This document shows, one piece after another, positions 43,009 through 55,137 of a stretch of 64,000 nt of DNA (positions are counted from its first letter, which is position 1; each line of letters begins with the position of its first letter). The stretch comes from Gambelia wislizenii (lineage: Eukaryota; Chordata; Lepidosauria; Squamata; Crotaphytidae). Under the pieces are notes generated by a model, which made no database searches, was not told the DNA's origin, and saw only the letters and a list, made by a program, of their open reading frames with translations. Location: the NCBI GenBank assembly GCA_030847615.1, contig JAUMIR010000003.1, forward strand, positions 76,022,001 to 76,086,000. Direction: 5' to 3'. Made by a program: the position numbers and the translations under genes.

Positions 43009-44500
43009 TTTGAAGGTATATGTTGGTGGAGAGCTGAAAGGCTGAGATGAAAAAGAGTATCCACCATAAGTAGAAGGCTCTTCTGTCCTCGGGTTTCTAA
43101 AAATAGATTTCCCAGCAGCTTTGAAGGACATATTTTCACAGTTCTTATCATGGCAATGTCATTGAAGGTTCCAAATATGAAACAAACTGCCAGGATAGGA
43201 AGGCAATGTTTGATGGCTTGGGAATTGTACAGCCCTCTGATGTTGGACTGCAACAACCAGCAGCCCTAGGCAATGTAACCAATAATGAGGAGTGCTGAGA
43301 GTTGGAAGTCCATCAACAGCTGGAGAGCCACATGATTCTCCCCTTGGTATATGATGACTCCTACCTTGTGCCATTCCAAGCTTCAGCACTTGGAGAGTTT
43401 ACTTGTTTTCTTGGTGGAAACCAGTGAGTTGAGCTTGCTACAGCAAATAGAAACAGAGAGTGACCAATTATGCCAATGTAGTCCTTGGTGGTTAAGCTGT
43501 GTGTGTGATGGTATACAGAAGCAGAGCTTTGTCTGTTCATCCTCCTTTTATTCCACCTTTTTGTTTTTGTTTTGTTTTTTGTTCTTCTTCAAAAGAAAGC
43601 AAAACCTCTCACCCCACCACCAACAGCCTTGTTTCCAAGCTCCATGTTGAGACTGCCTTATTAATTTTACTTTTTACTTTTCCTGCCAGGTGCTACATAC
43701 TTTATTCTTCCTGAAATGAAGTTTTGCTGTTCTCCAGCTTAATTTCTTTAAGTATTTGTGTGTGTTTTCTGCTTTGGGGGTGATGGAAATAACTGGTGCT
43801 TCTGAATTTGTGAGAAGAGCTGCTGTTTGTGGAATCACCAGAGAGTGAAGCACTCAGGTCAAGAATACAGTTAGTTCCCTTCCCTCTACAAATTGAGAAA
43901 ATTTGTAGTCACTCTGCTGTTCAGGATTTTTAGACTACATAGAAGGGTGACAAACATAAGCTGACTACTGCTGTTTATGTCTGCTAGGTTTTCTCCAGGA
44001 ATTAAGTATCAATTTTCTGTATGCATTTTATATCTTTTTTAAAAAGAAATTTGAAGGGCGTGTTTCTTCAGAAATGGGTGGCACCCTGTGTCATTTATTA
44101 GAGCATGCCTCTCTAGAGCTGGTTTTTCTGTGCATCAGTTTGACTACAGGGATAGTTTTTTCCTTCCTAATCACTTCAGAATGCTGTTGTTGGATTTTTT
44201 TAATTTTCTTATTGTGTTACCCTGCATAATAAGGGTGTTTAAAATTTGGATTTTTAAAAAGCATCTTAAAAGTGTGTATAATTTCAGGCATGCCAGTGAG
44301 AGAATGAAAATTATCTGCGTTCTGTATGTTTATTAAGACTTGCTTTTCCCATTTGAGTCCCATTATTTTACTGAAAAGATCTGTGTGTGACATCATGGAT
44401 CCATGGAGATGGATTACAAACGTTTACATTTCAGATTGTAACCTTAGTTGTTTTACACTCTTAAAAAGGTGACTTACTTTTGGAATAAATCTGTTCATAA
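43009..44500 (+). other. NPM3: NPM3 3' UTR
   Basis: Follows the stop codon and ends near the AATAAA at 44484-44489 (a second, AATAAA in gttaataaac, is near 44604). A worn hairpin relic (ctgatgttggactgcaacaa, 43215-43315) of the reptile hAT-MITE type sits in the UTR. Confidence 0.65.
44484..44489 (+). terminator. NPM3: NPM3 polyadenylation signal (candidate)
   Basis: AATAAA within tttggaataaatctgttc about 1.5 kb after the stop codon, the first clear hexamer in this UTR. Confidence 0.6.
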
Positions 44501-44904
44501 TATTGGCTGCTCTGAGTTGTAATTTGTTCAATAGACTTGCTAATTTTTTGTTGCATAGTTCAGTAGACTGGCCAAAGAATTCATAGAACACCTAGTTAGT
44601 TTGTTAATAAACTTCAGTGAAAAACTTCTAAGCAACTTATTTGTGCACACAATTATATTCCCAATTTTACACATTTCCCAGATTGGAGAGTTCAGGCCAG
44701 TTGGTAAAAGATTTTACTCAAGAGATGATGAGCTCTAGTGGTAATAAAGGAGACTATCACTTAATCTTTGGCAAGATCCCAAATTTTAGAGGCAAGCATG
44801 TGGATTTATCCATCTTTACATCTAAATTCATCCTTCCCCCGTAGTGATTCTTTATAGCTAATTCGTATCAGGTAAGTCCACAGGGAAAGGTCTTTCATAC
44901 TATA

Positions 44905-45082
44905 CAATTATAGCACTTCAATACTACCTTAAATGCCATGGCTGCATCCTGTGGAATCTTAGGAACTGTAATTTCATGAAGTGTTAAGAATTCTTCACCA
45001 GAGCACACTAGTGCTTCCCCAAACTACAAGATTCTATAGATGCAGCCATGGCAGTTAAGGTGGTATCAGAGTGGTTTCACTG
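44905..45082. mobile_element. Inverted-repeat MITE
   Basis: The arms taccttaaatgccatggctg (44926 onward) and gcagccatggcagttaaggt (ending near 45062) pair over about 50 bp, extending through cacttcaata/tatcagagtg. The interior is short and non-coding. Confidence 0.82.
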
Positions 45083-45144
45083 CTGAAGATGAAAAAGTCC
45101 TAGGTTTGTTGAATGGCATATTGCAGAGGAAGAAGCCTAAGGAC

Positions 45145-45355
45145 TCTAAAGGTGCCAGATCCCTTCTGACCTTGAAAGCTAAGCAGGGTCAGCTGTAGGT
45201 TTGATGGGATGATGAATAGTAGGTGCTGTAGGCTATATTTCAGAGGAAGGAGCTGGCAAAACCACCTCTGAGTATTCCTTGCCTAGGAAAACCCTATGAA
45301 ATTCATTGGGTCACCATAAGTCAACAAGTATCTTGAAGACGCATGCACAAAAGCA
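45145..45355 (+). repeat. 5S rRNA-derived SINE
   Basis: Head cttgaaagctaagcagggtc and aggtgctgtaggct; body ctggcaaaaccacctctgag; tail ccctatgaaattcattgggt then ataagtcaac. Middle of the 5S head is degraded. Confidence 0.85.
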
Positions 45356-45979
45356 CCTGTACCCTTTAGATGTTAGATTTATTTAATAGATGTTATTTAT
45401 ATCTTAATTTTTTCCCATGGCTGAGATGCAAATATTAATTAAAGTCCAGCTCATCCATTTCAAGGCCTCTGTCCATACCAGTCAGTTGCTGAATAGGAAA
45501 GCATTACCTCCTGATGGATGGACAACAAGGATAGCCATCCTTAGAGGAAAGTTCCATAGTCTTGTAGCAACCTCTGGGAAGGCTATCTCTTGCATCCTCG
45601 TCCTCTCCAAACATGCCTCTGAAGGTGATGGGACTGAGGGAAGGGCATCTCTTCCAGATCTTGAAACCTGGGCAAGACTAGAACACACCCATGAGTCTTC
45701 ACCACTGTTTAGGCAGCTAGGAGTTGTAGTCCCAACATCTGGAATGCCATAGTTGCCCAACCCTGGTATATTCCCATGTCCCTCCCCTTCATAATAGTCA
45801 TGGCATCTTACACTCACCAATGCACACTCTTCCCTTCATAAAAGGGACCTTTTGCTATATGGGCTGAATGAGACCTCTCTTTAAGTATGAGTTCACTCAG
45901 TTGTTTGTGTCAAAGTTGATTTCTGGGATTGGCTGAAGCATCTGAATTTCTGCTGTCTCCAGATGGGAGCAGTATAGTC

Positions 45980-46114
45980 CAGGGGTGGGGAACCTTTGGC
46001 CTTCTAGATGTTTTGGGCTAAAATTCCCATAATTCCACACCACTGGCCACGCTAGCTATGACTTGTGGGAGTTGAAGTCCAAAATATCTAGAAGGCCAAA
46101 GGCTCCCCACCCTG
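45980..46114. mobile_element. hAT-type hairpin MITE with perfect 8-bp target duplication
   Basis: The ends caggggtggggaacctttgg and ccaaaggctccccaccctg form a hairpin. The element is flanked on both sides by the identical 8-mer GTATAGTC (45972-45979 and 46115-46122), the hAT superfamily signature. Confidence 0.93.
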
Positions 46115-46239
46115 GTATAGTCAATAGGTACTGTGTAGAGGGATATCTTTCCAAGTCCCAAACTGGCTATACTTGTGCCTTTATGAGAAAGCAAATTCCC
46201 AATGATGCCACAAGATGGCAGTCTTAGCAACATGATGTG

Positions 46240-46466
46240 CATATGTGCCTTCAAGTCACCTGTTGACATCTGGTGACCCCATCAATTCTTCATAGGATTT
46301 TCTTAGGCAAAGAATGCTCAGAAGTGATTTTGCCAGTTTCCTTCCTCTGAAACATAGCCTACAGCACCTGGTATTCATTGGTAGTCTCCTATCCAAATGC
46401 TAACCAGGGCTGACCCTGCTTAGCTTCCAATATCAGTTGGGATCCAGTGCCTTCAGGGTATTTAGG
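46240..46466 (-). repeat. 5S rRNA-derived SINE, nearly complete
   Basis: On the minus strand the 5S head includes gaagctaagcagggtcagcc and a tggataggagactacc box like the 5S gatgggagacc element; tail atgaagaattgatggggtca. It is the best preserved 5S head of the four in the window. Confidence 0.87.
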
Positions 46467-47505
46467 CAGACAAGATACCAAACAAAAAAAAACTCTCTGT
46501 TCAGCAGCTTGGTGGTTGTGAAAGGAATATTGTTTCACACCTTTTGAAAAAAGCACACTGCAGTTCTGCTAGGGCAGTATGAACAGCAGAACTTGCATTG
46601 AATGAATCTGGGAGAAATAATTTGCTGCCTATTCCAAATCCTTCATTAGCCTGACACATTGCCATGCAAGGGGATCTGGCAAATGCTACTGCTAAACATT
46701 TTCAAGAAAGCTGCATGGCCCTGAACATTTTCCCTCCCTTCATTGCCTGCTTTCCCAGCACATTTGATACCTTTTAAAGCTGCTTCTTTTCCCAGTGTCT
46801 CCCCTCTGAAGTGCCATTTAGGAAAATCCTGCTGAGCTGGATGGATAGGACTTTGGGGCATATCTTATATCAGTGGAGGTCCAACATTAAAGCCAGAGAA
46901 TGGCCTTACAAAGATGAGACCAAAGGAGTCATCTACATCCATAACCTCTTTTCAAGAGTATCCTGTTCCCAGTGTTTTAAGAGAGACTCAGTAATAATAC
47001 AGTACACTAAACAGAGTACTGTAGTGCCTCTGTGTCCTATGTGGGTATTGCCTTCATTGGTATAAGTAGCTTAGTATCTACATTTAGGGTGGGAGGAACT
47101 GGCCATTTTAGGAGTCCCTCCCCTTCCTTGCACTTTGGCTGCTTCTCACTTCTTTCTCCCATAATTGTTTCCTATCCTAGCTGTTCTCATCTGCTCCCCC
47201 TATCCTGCTACATAGGTTCTCCCATTTACCTATCTGGAAATTCTCTTCTGTAGGCCAGCTGTAGCCAGCTAGTAGTCTGTAGGCTTAGATAGGGACCTCA
47301 CTGCCATTTTGGTCCCCCCCTCCATTCCTAGACTATGTTTGATGACACGTTCTACTAGCTTAGTATAAATGCAGCTCTTGAAGATTTCTGGAACCTTGAC
47401 AGAACACTCAAAAATCCTTTTTCTTATGGTATTCAGGCTTATGGTATTCAGATACTGTATATTGGTACAAATCCCACCCCTGGCTACTGCCAGATGAGTA
47501 TTGTT

Positions 47506-48145
47506 CATAGAATCATAGAGTTGGAAGAGACCACAAGGGCCATCTAGTCCAACCCCCTGCCCTGCAAGAATACACAATCAAAGCATTCCTGACAGATGGC
47601 CATCCAGCCTCTGTTTAAAAACCTCCAAAGGAGATTCCACCACACTCCAAGGCAGTGCATTCCACTACCGAACAGCTCTTACTGTCAGGAAGTTCTTCCC
47701 AGTGTTCATGTGGAATCTTTTTTCCTGTAGTTTGAGTCCATTGCTCCATGTCCTTGTCTCTGGAGCAACAGACGACAAGCTTGCTCCATCCTCAATATGA
47801 CATCCTTTCAAATATTTAAACATGGCTATCATGTCCCCTCTTTAACCTTCTCTTCCCCAGGCTAAACATACCCAGCTCACTAAGCTGCTTCTCATAGGGC
47901 ATGGCTTCCAGACCTCCCACCATCCTGGTCACCCTTCTCGGGACACGTTCTGGCTTCTCAATATCCTTCCTGAGTTGTGCCCAGAACTGAACACAATATT
48001 CCAGGTGAAGTCTGACCAAAGCAAAATAGAGTGGCCCTATTACTTCCCTTGATCTAAATACTATACTCTAGATAGGGAATACATATAGATGCAGCCTAGA
48101 ATCGCATTGGCTTTTTTAGCTGCCTCATCATGCATGGCACTAGGC
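47506..48145 (-). repeat. CR1 LINE 3' fragment
   Basis: The complement of the CR1 3' end starting catagaatcatagagttgga and extending into the RT C-terminal coding region. It is more diverged than the 18.7-kb copy. Confidence 0.9.
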
Positions 48146-48288
48146 TGCCACAGATGAGCAAGATCAAGAAAACAACTGGGCTACATAGACAAAGAACTAA
48201 AGTACACGCTAAGTAGAGAGTGCAAGCAGAGCAGCAGAAGACTCTGCATCAAGTCACCTGTAAAATATGAATGCATGTGTGATGTTTC

Positions 48289-48694
48289 ATAGAAATCATA
48301 GAATCGTAGATTTGGAAGAGACCACAAGGGTCATCCAGTCCAACTTCTTGCCATGCAGGAAATCACAATCAAAGCATCCCTGACAGATGGCCATCCAGCC
48401 TCTGTTTAAAGACCTCCAAGGAAGGAGACCCCGCCACGCTCCGAGGGAGTGTGTTCCACTGCCAAACAGCTCTTACTGTCAAAAAGTTCCTCCTCATGTT
48501 GAGGTGGAATCTGTTCCTGGAGCTTGCATCCATTGCTCTGTGTTCTAGTCTCTGGAGCAGCAGAAAACAACCTTGCTCCATCCTCAACGTGACACCCCTT
48601 CAAATACTTAAACAGGGCTATCATATCACCCCTTAACCGTCATTTTTCCAGGCTAAACATACCCAGCTCCCTAAGTCTCTCCTCATAAGGCATG
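48289..48694 (-). repeat. CR1 LINE 3' fragment
   Basis: A second minus-strand CR1 end directly after the first, from atagaaatcatagaatcg to ctcctcataaggcatg. Confidence 0.9.
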
Positions 48695-48769
48695 TGCAGT
48701 ATATTATTAAGGAATGTAGAGGCACTTCAGTTTTACAACTGGGAAATGCTGAACCAAGGGGTTGTCGAG

Positions 48770-49366
48770 ATGGTGAAAAAACTCCTCATAGAATCTGAGG
48801 ATAATACATTTTGTTCCAACAAGATCCCTCAATGATTCATCTTATTTGGATGGAGGGCGGCCAAAAACTGCAGTGGAAAAGCCTTCATGACTTTCCCCCA
48901 GGTTTTTTTTTAAAATATGTGGAAGTGTATATTGCTGCTCTTTGGACAACTGGTTCACAGTGCAGCGCATTCCCAGATATGAGCAGAAGATGTGTGCTGG
49001 GGGTGGGCTTGCCAGCAATGAAGTGGCCAGAAGCACCATTCTGGAGTTTCGCATTGCCAATAGTGTGCTTTTTCACTACACTGAGATGACTAAACAGCTT
49101 ATTAAAGCGGGAAGTCGCACTTGCGCACCTTATATTTACAGTTTTTAAAAACCCTGTGAAGCAGCGACAATGTGTGGAAAATAATAACACAAGTAATTCA
49201 CTCCTGGCCACCATCTTGATTCTCAGGCATGGCTGTGTGTGAACGTCAAACATGGATAGCTTCGCATGCCAGCAATTTTGCTGTGGAGACAAAAAAAAAC
49301 GCTGCTGCGATTTTGCGTTAATGTGCAGCAATCAGCATTATAATCCTCTTGTCTAGATAAGCCCCA
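48770..49366 (+). mobile_element. Unclassified repeat, copy A
   Basis: It shares the core aaactcctcatagaatctga, ttgttccaacaagatccctc and gcggccaaaaactgcagtgg with sequences at 55.34 kb (+) and, more distantly, 60.9-61.2 kb (-). The right end tgtctagataagcccc resembles the tagacgggccc end at 61.2 kb. Confidence 0.55.
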
Positions 49367-50084
49367 TGACTAATGCTAACAATGCTGATGGAGCCTGGCA
49401 AAGAATTCAAAATGCAAATAGAGCAGATAAGGCAAAACTGAGCCAAGCCACACTAGTGTTAGATACAGTATGTAACATTATATGTGATGATATGAGAATG
49501 ACATAAACTCATGCAGTTTCACAAGCCGTACATGAAACAGAGAATAAGATCCAGGGATGATACATTACACTTAGTCTCTTATGCAGTTGCAGCCATACAC
49601 TGGAGAAAGACCAACATGGTTTGCAGATGGGAGGGCTCTTGCATGCTGCTGTTACTGTTGCCCACCAAGGTCCATCATTTGGGAGAAGGTGGGCTGAAAG
49701 GGGCACATGCTTATTTAAAACCTCACAATTTCTCCACTCTTATCCTATCCAGTTTTTGAAGACCCACAGACCTGAAGTCCTACTGATTTTATAGTTTTTC
49801 TGCCCTGATCTTAGAACTCAAACCTTAAAAAATGGGAAGGGAATACATACTTTGCTCCTATGGATGTCAGAGAAAGGGGAATGAAGCACCTGGGAAATTT
49901 CCTGAAAGTGAGGGAATGGATGCCTTCTATTCATGGGACCCTGGATAAACCTTGATGCGATCTCTGTGAAGACAGATAGTTTCCTTCCTTTAAAAAACAC
50001 ACATCAAATCAAAATCACAGGAAAAACAAGCAGTAGAATAAAACTTTTTTTTTCCATTCTGAATGCCTGCAAGAATAAGAACAG
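49367..50084. other. Intergenic, nothing recognised
   Basis: AT-rich, no gene or repeat family identified. Confidence 0.6.
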
Positions 50085-50225
50085 GTTGCTTATTTGTAAC
50101 TGGTTCTTTGAGTGGCCATCTGTGCCCTCACACAATTGGGTACTGCGCCTACACAGAGACTAGTGTGGAATGTTCCAGAGTTGAGTAGCTTGGCGGGAAG
50201 CCCACCGTCAGAACAAGCTCATTCT
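50085..50225. repeat. DIRS terminal-repeat relic
   Basis: caggttgcttatttgtaact, ctttgagtggccatctgtgc, ctcacacaattgggtactgc and gcttggcgggaagccc follow, in order, the complement of the right terminal repeat of the DIRS copies, with many changes. No RT or recombinase coding follows, so it is a solo end of a third subfamily. Confidence 0.7.
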
Positions 50226-50324
50226 GAGTGTTCCTCTTGCTGGGTTGCTTGGTTTGGTTTTTGTTTTTTGTTTTTTTCTTTTCTTCATTTTCTGGTTCAC
50301 TTTGTTCTAGTCTTTGTCTTTCTT

Positions 50325-50385
50325 ACATATATATATGTAGATATGTAGATATATACATATACATATATAGACACACACACATTTT
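50325..50385. repeat. (TA)/(ATAC)-rich microsatellite
   Basis: tatatatatgtagatatgta and similar units, then acacacacac. Confidence 0.9.
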
Positions 50386-51850
50386 AAAACACCTAGGTGC
50401 CGCTTACACGATGAAAATGTCCCGGGAAGAATTCGTGTCGATCCCTGGCAGTTTACACGTACATCGGTTCGGGTACATGATTTTCAGAAGGGGGGGGCAC
50501 CTTTTATCCCTCAACCTGTGGGACTTCCAGTCCCGCGGGTTGTGCCGGTTTTTAAAAAAGTCACTGGAGGATTTGGAAAATAGGAAATGTAAACAGCCTG
50601 GGACAAAATATCTCGGTACCAGGGGATGACTGGAAATGGTGACTGGGGGCGGGCTTAGAGATCAGCTACCAGAAAAGGAGGGGTCAGTCACCCGTTCAAC
50701 AGATCCAGCCTCACCAGCCGAAAACAAAGGCATCCCTTACAGCTGCACGTAGGTTGATGTGTGTGCGCGCGCGCGTGTACTCAATCACCTTTTTAAATGG
50801 ATTTCTACACTGCAAACCCTTCAGCTTTAACCTCTTCCTCAACTGCATGTTACAAAGAGATCGTGGTGGGCAGAGGGTCGTCCATTCATTCCCTGCCTGG
50901 ATCCCCTTTCTGGGTCTGAACAGATATTCAAATATTGAGCAGGGCTTTGATCCTCTGAGCTATGACCTGTATAGAACTGAATGCCGTATAGGACTGTTTG
51001 TCTTGTGCCTGAAAACAGCTCAGAATAGAGCATAAAAGCATGCAAGTGTATTTTTTAATGTAAGAAATCTGTGAAGTTAGGGTCTGGTGCCTTGAGACTG
51101 CTAGGTGTGGGTGTGCATTATTTCCATGCACCCACTTTACCCCTAGCTGCTCCCAGTATATTTGGAACAGAGCAGGTAATATTTAACCCCTATGGATTAA
51201 AGCGTTCATGTTGAGATTGTCATCAGGGTGGGTGAGAGAGAGATCAGAACATACAGAGCGTGTCTAAGGGGAAGAATAGGATTAGAGGGTCAGGCCAGGG
51301 CAATGGGTTCTCCTCTGGAAATGATGTTATCAAAACGGATTCAAATGTCTTGTGCAAGCAAACAGGATTGTCTCAGGGGAGAAGAGCTTGCTGTCAGAAG
51401 CTTCCTTTGGTGAGCCTTTCCATGACAAGGAGCTGTTCATTTGTTTTTCCCAGTCAGAGAAGGAGAAGGTAGTGGTGTATATATGTGTTCCTTTTAAGGA
51501 AGACTATGAAAACAAAAGGAAGATCAAAACACATTTTTCATGAATGAATGCAGATAGGCTGCAGAGAGCTTCCACTGTAAATGCTGTGGCACAAAAAGGG
51601 AATGCAATCCCAGGATGTGTTAACAGGTTCAGGGAAGAGGTTTGTAATCTCATGATTTTGGAGAGCTGTTGCCAGGGCCTCTGGGGCAACTGATCAGATT
51701 TTTTTAAAAGGATGTTGACATCAAGGTCAGGATGGATACAAAGGCCAGAATAATATCTTGGAAGCTTGGATGTGGATCTAGAAGCAAGAGATCTGCGAGG
51801 ATCACCCTAAAACGGCATAATCTTCAAAGGGTAGATATCAATTTTTGCAG
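50386..51850. other. Intergenic; CpG-containing segment then plain sequence
   Basis: 50395-50650 is GC-richer with CpGs (gccgcttacacgatgaaaat, ccagtcccgcgggttgtgcc) and may be a DNA transposon interior. A gtgtgcgcgcgcgcgtgt alternating tract is at 50757-50780. No gene recognised. Confidence 0.5.
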
Positions 51851-51855
51851 AGGTA

Positions 51856-51995
51856 GGTACCAGGTGCTGTAGGCTATATTCTAGAGGAAGGAACTGGCAA
51901 AACCACCTCTGAATATTCTTTGCCTAAGAAAATTCTATGAAATTCATTGGGTGGACATAAGTCAACCGGCGACTTGAAGGCACGCGTGGGCACAT
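51856..51995 (+). repeat. 5S-derived SINE, 5'-truncated
   Basis: It begins at ggtaccaggtgctgtaggct, the last part of the 5S head, then the usual body and tail cataagtcaaccggcgactt. Confidence 0.82.
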
Positions 51996-53004
51996 GGGTA
52001 TGAAGTGCCACAATGTTGAATTCTTATCAGTAACCACTATGAATTATTTTCACAGTCAGGGAGGACTAATTTTTTAACCACTTGCAAAAGACAATTGCTT
52101 CTCCCTCACCGCTAAGACTATGGATGAGAGGAGATCAATTCTACATTAAATTCCAAATTCTTTAGTCAGAATAAATGAAGCCAATAAGATATGTAATTGA
52201 ATTGTTCCCTGCTGTGTTTATATGTGGATATCTGCAGAATTTTCAGGTCTGGACATTTTGCAGCAGGATTGCCTTGTCTGAAGAGGTCTGATTTTTTTTT
52301 TGTCCTCCCACAGAAAACTCCCAACAACATTGTTCTCACTCTCTGTTATGCCACAGGTTGCTTGCATATATTCAATCCCTTTTCTGTATTTGTGAGAGTT
52401 AGTGGGCTGCTCCAAGATATAAATAGCCATGTGCTCATGATCTGACATGGTGTGTTTGCTGCCTTCAAATGTATTTTTAAGGTGTATATTGCATGTCAAG
52501 CCCTTCAGAAGAGGCAAGAACATATAAATAAGTCAATAGTTAGGCACAAACAACCCAACTTATTTACTTTCACCAGAATGGCTAAATTCCATGCATTTTT
52601 GCCAAGGCAGACTGCATGGCTTAAATGTGACCACGTGCAGTACAAGAGGCTGACAAGAGGAAGGTACTGGACTTTCCTTAGGCTATAGAAGACAGTAGGT
52701 TGCATTACCTCTAAACCCCTTGTGTCATGCTTAGAAGTCAGTGGGAGGGTTTGTATTTTCCAGGTTTATTTGAGGCCTGTAACTTGCATGGTTTATTCAG
52801 ACGTTTTCTGCATATGCACAAATGGGATAAGTCAGGAAGCACATTATTATAAGTATCTGTCCTTCTTGTATTCTTTTTCTCTTTAGTTTGGGGTTGTGGC
52901 TTCCTAAGAGCTGTTTCTTATTATTTGGTTCCAAGACACACAAGGTACTTACTGTCACCAAGTGAAAACTGAAGCATTAGTTTTGTAAGGGGAGCCATGG
53001 TTTA
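51996..53004. other. Intergenic, nothing recognised
   Basis: AT-rich, no gene or clear repeat. Confidence 0.6.
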
Positions 53005-53345
53005 GTCATAGAATCATAGAATCATAGAACTGCAGAGTTGGAAGAGACCACGAGGGCCATCCAGTCCAACCCCCCTGCCACGCAGGAAATCTTGATCAAA
53101 GCATCCCCGACAGATGGCCATCCAGCCTCTGTTTAAAGACCTCCAAGGAAGGAGACCCCACCACGCTCCGAGGGAGTGTGTTCCACTGCCGAACAGCTCT
53201 TACTGTCAAAAAGTTCCTCCTCATGTTGAGGTGGAATCTCTGTTCCTGGAGCTTGCACCCATTGCTCCGTGTTCCAGTCTCTGGAGCAGCAGAAAACAAG
53301 CTTGCTCCATCCTCAGCGTGACATCCCTTCAAATACTTAAACAGG
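53005..53345 (-). repeat. CR1 LINE 3' fragment, little diverged
   Basis: Starts with three copies of the octamer complement (catagaatcatagaatcata) and is closely similar to the 3' end of the CR1 at 21.4-21.8 kb, truncated after cttcaaatacttaaacagg. Confidence 0.92.
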
Positions 53346-54170
53346 ATGGGGCATGTGTTTTGCATGCAGAGGCTCCCTTTCAAACCTTGACTCTTAGCAT
53401 TAACAACCAAAAGGCATTGGACAGCTATTATTCTACCACTACTTAGTTGTTTATAGCTGGCTTCAGCACTGCTTGCATTCATTCTTCTTAAAAATTGTTG
53501 TAAAAATTCAGCATTCTCCTGCCACCCGCCCTCTACATACTCTGTTGCCATTAGGGCAAGAGGGTAACAGGTAGGACAGAATTTGCTCCATATTGAAATC
53601 CTTTTCTCAGCTCCTGTAGTTACCATCCTTTTCTGCCTTACCTTCTTCTTCAGCAGCCATGTTCTCTCTACTCCTTGAGCTGGTGAATCAAGATGGAGCC
53701 TCTCTCTCTTTTACCCAAACCTATTCATTAGTTTAGTTAGGATTTAGGCTCTCAATGCATATGTAATAAGTAAAGCATATATAATAAGTAAATGCATAGC
53801 CATAAGTAAAGTTTTAAGTTGTTCAGTTTGAAGCTGCCTGCCTCTTTTGTTTCTTGGAATTTAGGGCAAAGTAATGTACAGTTGAGCCATTCCTTCTTAA
53901 ACTGCTACTCTGCTAGAGGAAAGTTAACAGTTTTAACTTCACAGAGCCCCCCCCCCCCACTCAAAAAGGGGACACTCTAATTCCTCAACAAAAATAACAT
54001 GGGTGGAAGATGTAATCTGTGGGGTAAGAGGGAACTGAAGTACAAAGAGCCAACATATATCATTACCTAGCCACTAACAATAGCAGTTGTGTAGTAACAA
54101 TAATATAACATAGAGGATGAGAAATGTTTCCACTTTGCTGCTGCTGAATCAGCCACTATATTCTGTACAT
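53346..54170. other. Intergenic, nothing recognised
   Basis: AT-rich; degenerate short repeats of ataataagtaaa type at 53755-53815 and a poly-C tract at about 53948-53959. Confidence 0.6.
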
Positions 54171-54387
54171 TTGTTGTTGTGTGCCTTCAAGTGATTTCCG
54201 ATTTATGGTAACCTTAAAGGGTTTTCTTGGCAAGATTTGTTCAGAGGGTGTTTGCCTTTGCCTTTCTTTGAGGCTGAGAGAGTATGACTTGCCCAAGTTC
54301 ACTCAGTGGGTTTCAATGGCTGATCAGGGATTCATGCTCTTGTCTCCAGAGTCATAGTCCAACATTCAAACCACTACACCACACTGG
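54171..54387 (-). repeat. tRNA-derived Sauria-type SINE, nearly complete
   Basis: From tail ttgttgttgtgtgccttcaa (complement of the 3' acaacaac end) to head ccactacaccacactgg (complement of the tRNA-like 5' end). Confidence 0.9.
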
Positions 54388-54806
54388 TTTTTATGTACTG
54401 TACGTACCGGTACATCCCTTCATTTCTTGTTGCTTTATGAGTGTCAAATGGATCTGTGAACAGAATCCTGTGAAAACCATTGAATCTGAGGTGACTGCCG
54501 ATGATGTAAGAATTCTCTCTGCTGTTATGTCTGTGAGGTTTTGTTCACACATGGACCGCATGACATTAAAGGAAGAACATACACATGTCAACTAGTACCA
54601 AAAATGATTGCCTTGGAGTCTGAAGTAACAGCAGAAGATTGTAAAGGTTGTAAAGATCCTTTGACTCATGATTATAGGAAGAAGCCCATAAAATTACTAG
54701 CAACAGGTTGCTCTGAGTCAGAAACATTTGGAATCTCAAATACCCTCAACCAAAAAATGAACTTGCAAGAGGACCTACTAGTGTGCCTCACTTCAAGAGA
54801 GACTAA

Positions 54807-55137
54807 GGACATTTTCAGACGCCTCTTGCCGCGCAAGCAGCCTCCGGAGTAATAACGAAGCTGCTGCGCGGCAAGGGGTCCATTTTGGACAACGCCGTTT
54901 CTCTCTTGGCGTCGTCCGTAACTGTTGCGGCTAGCATTGAAGGCGGCCGTGCTATTTTTTACTCATGGACAACTTCTGTGAGTGAAAAATAGTGCGGCCG
55001 CCTTCAATGCTAGCCGCAACAGTTACGGACGACGCCGAGAGAGAAATGGCGTTGTCCAAAATGGACCCCTTGCCGCGCAGCAGCCTCGTTACTGCTCCGG
55101 AGGCTGCTTGCACGGCAAGAGGCGTCTGAAAATGTCC
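54807..55137. mobile_element. CpG-rich hairpin MITE, PIF/Harbinger-like
   Basis: A 331-bp almost perfect palindrome: outer arms ggacattttcagacgcctct and agaggcgtctgaaaatgtcc, inner arms gcttcaat-like ggcggccgtgctatttttta against tgaaaaatagtgcggccgcc. The loop is about 10 nt near 54968-54977. It is flanked by TAA on both sides (54804-54806, 55138-55140), the TWA duplication typical of PIF/Harbinger. Non-coding. Confidence 0.88.

Larger units (their letters stand above)
44501..47505. other. Intergenic repeat mosaic downstream of NPM3
   Basis: No gene seen. Contains the hairpin elements and 5S-derived SINEs listed separately, with AT-rich sequence between. Confidence 0.7.

Noticed and set aside
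49511..49759. Small open frames in the 49.5-kb region
   Set aside because: No conserved motif, no splice or promoter context; typical of random AT-rich sequence.
53096..53626. A 176-codon open frame on the minus strand
   Set aside because: Its C-terminal part is the CR1 RT end and the rest is chance extension into flanking sequence.
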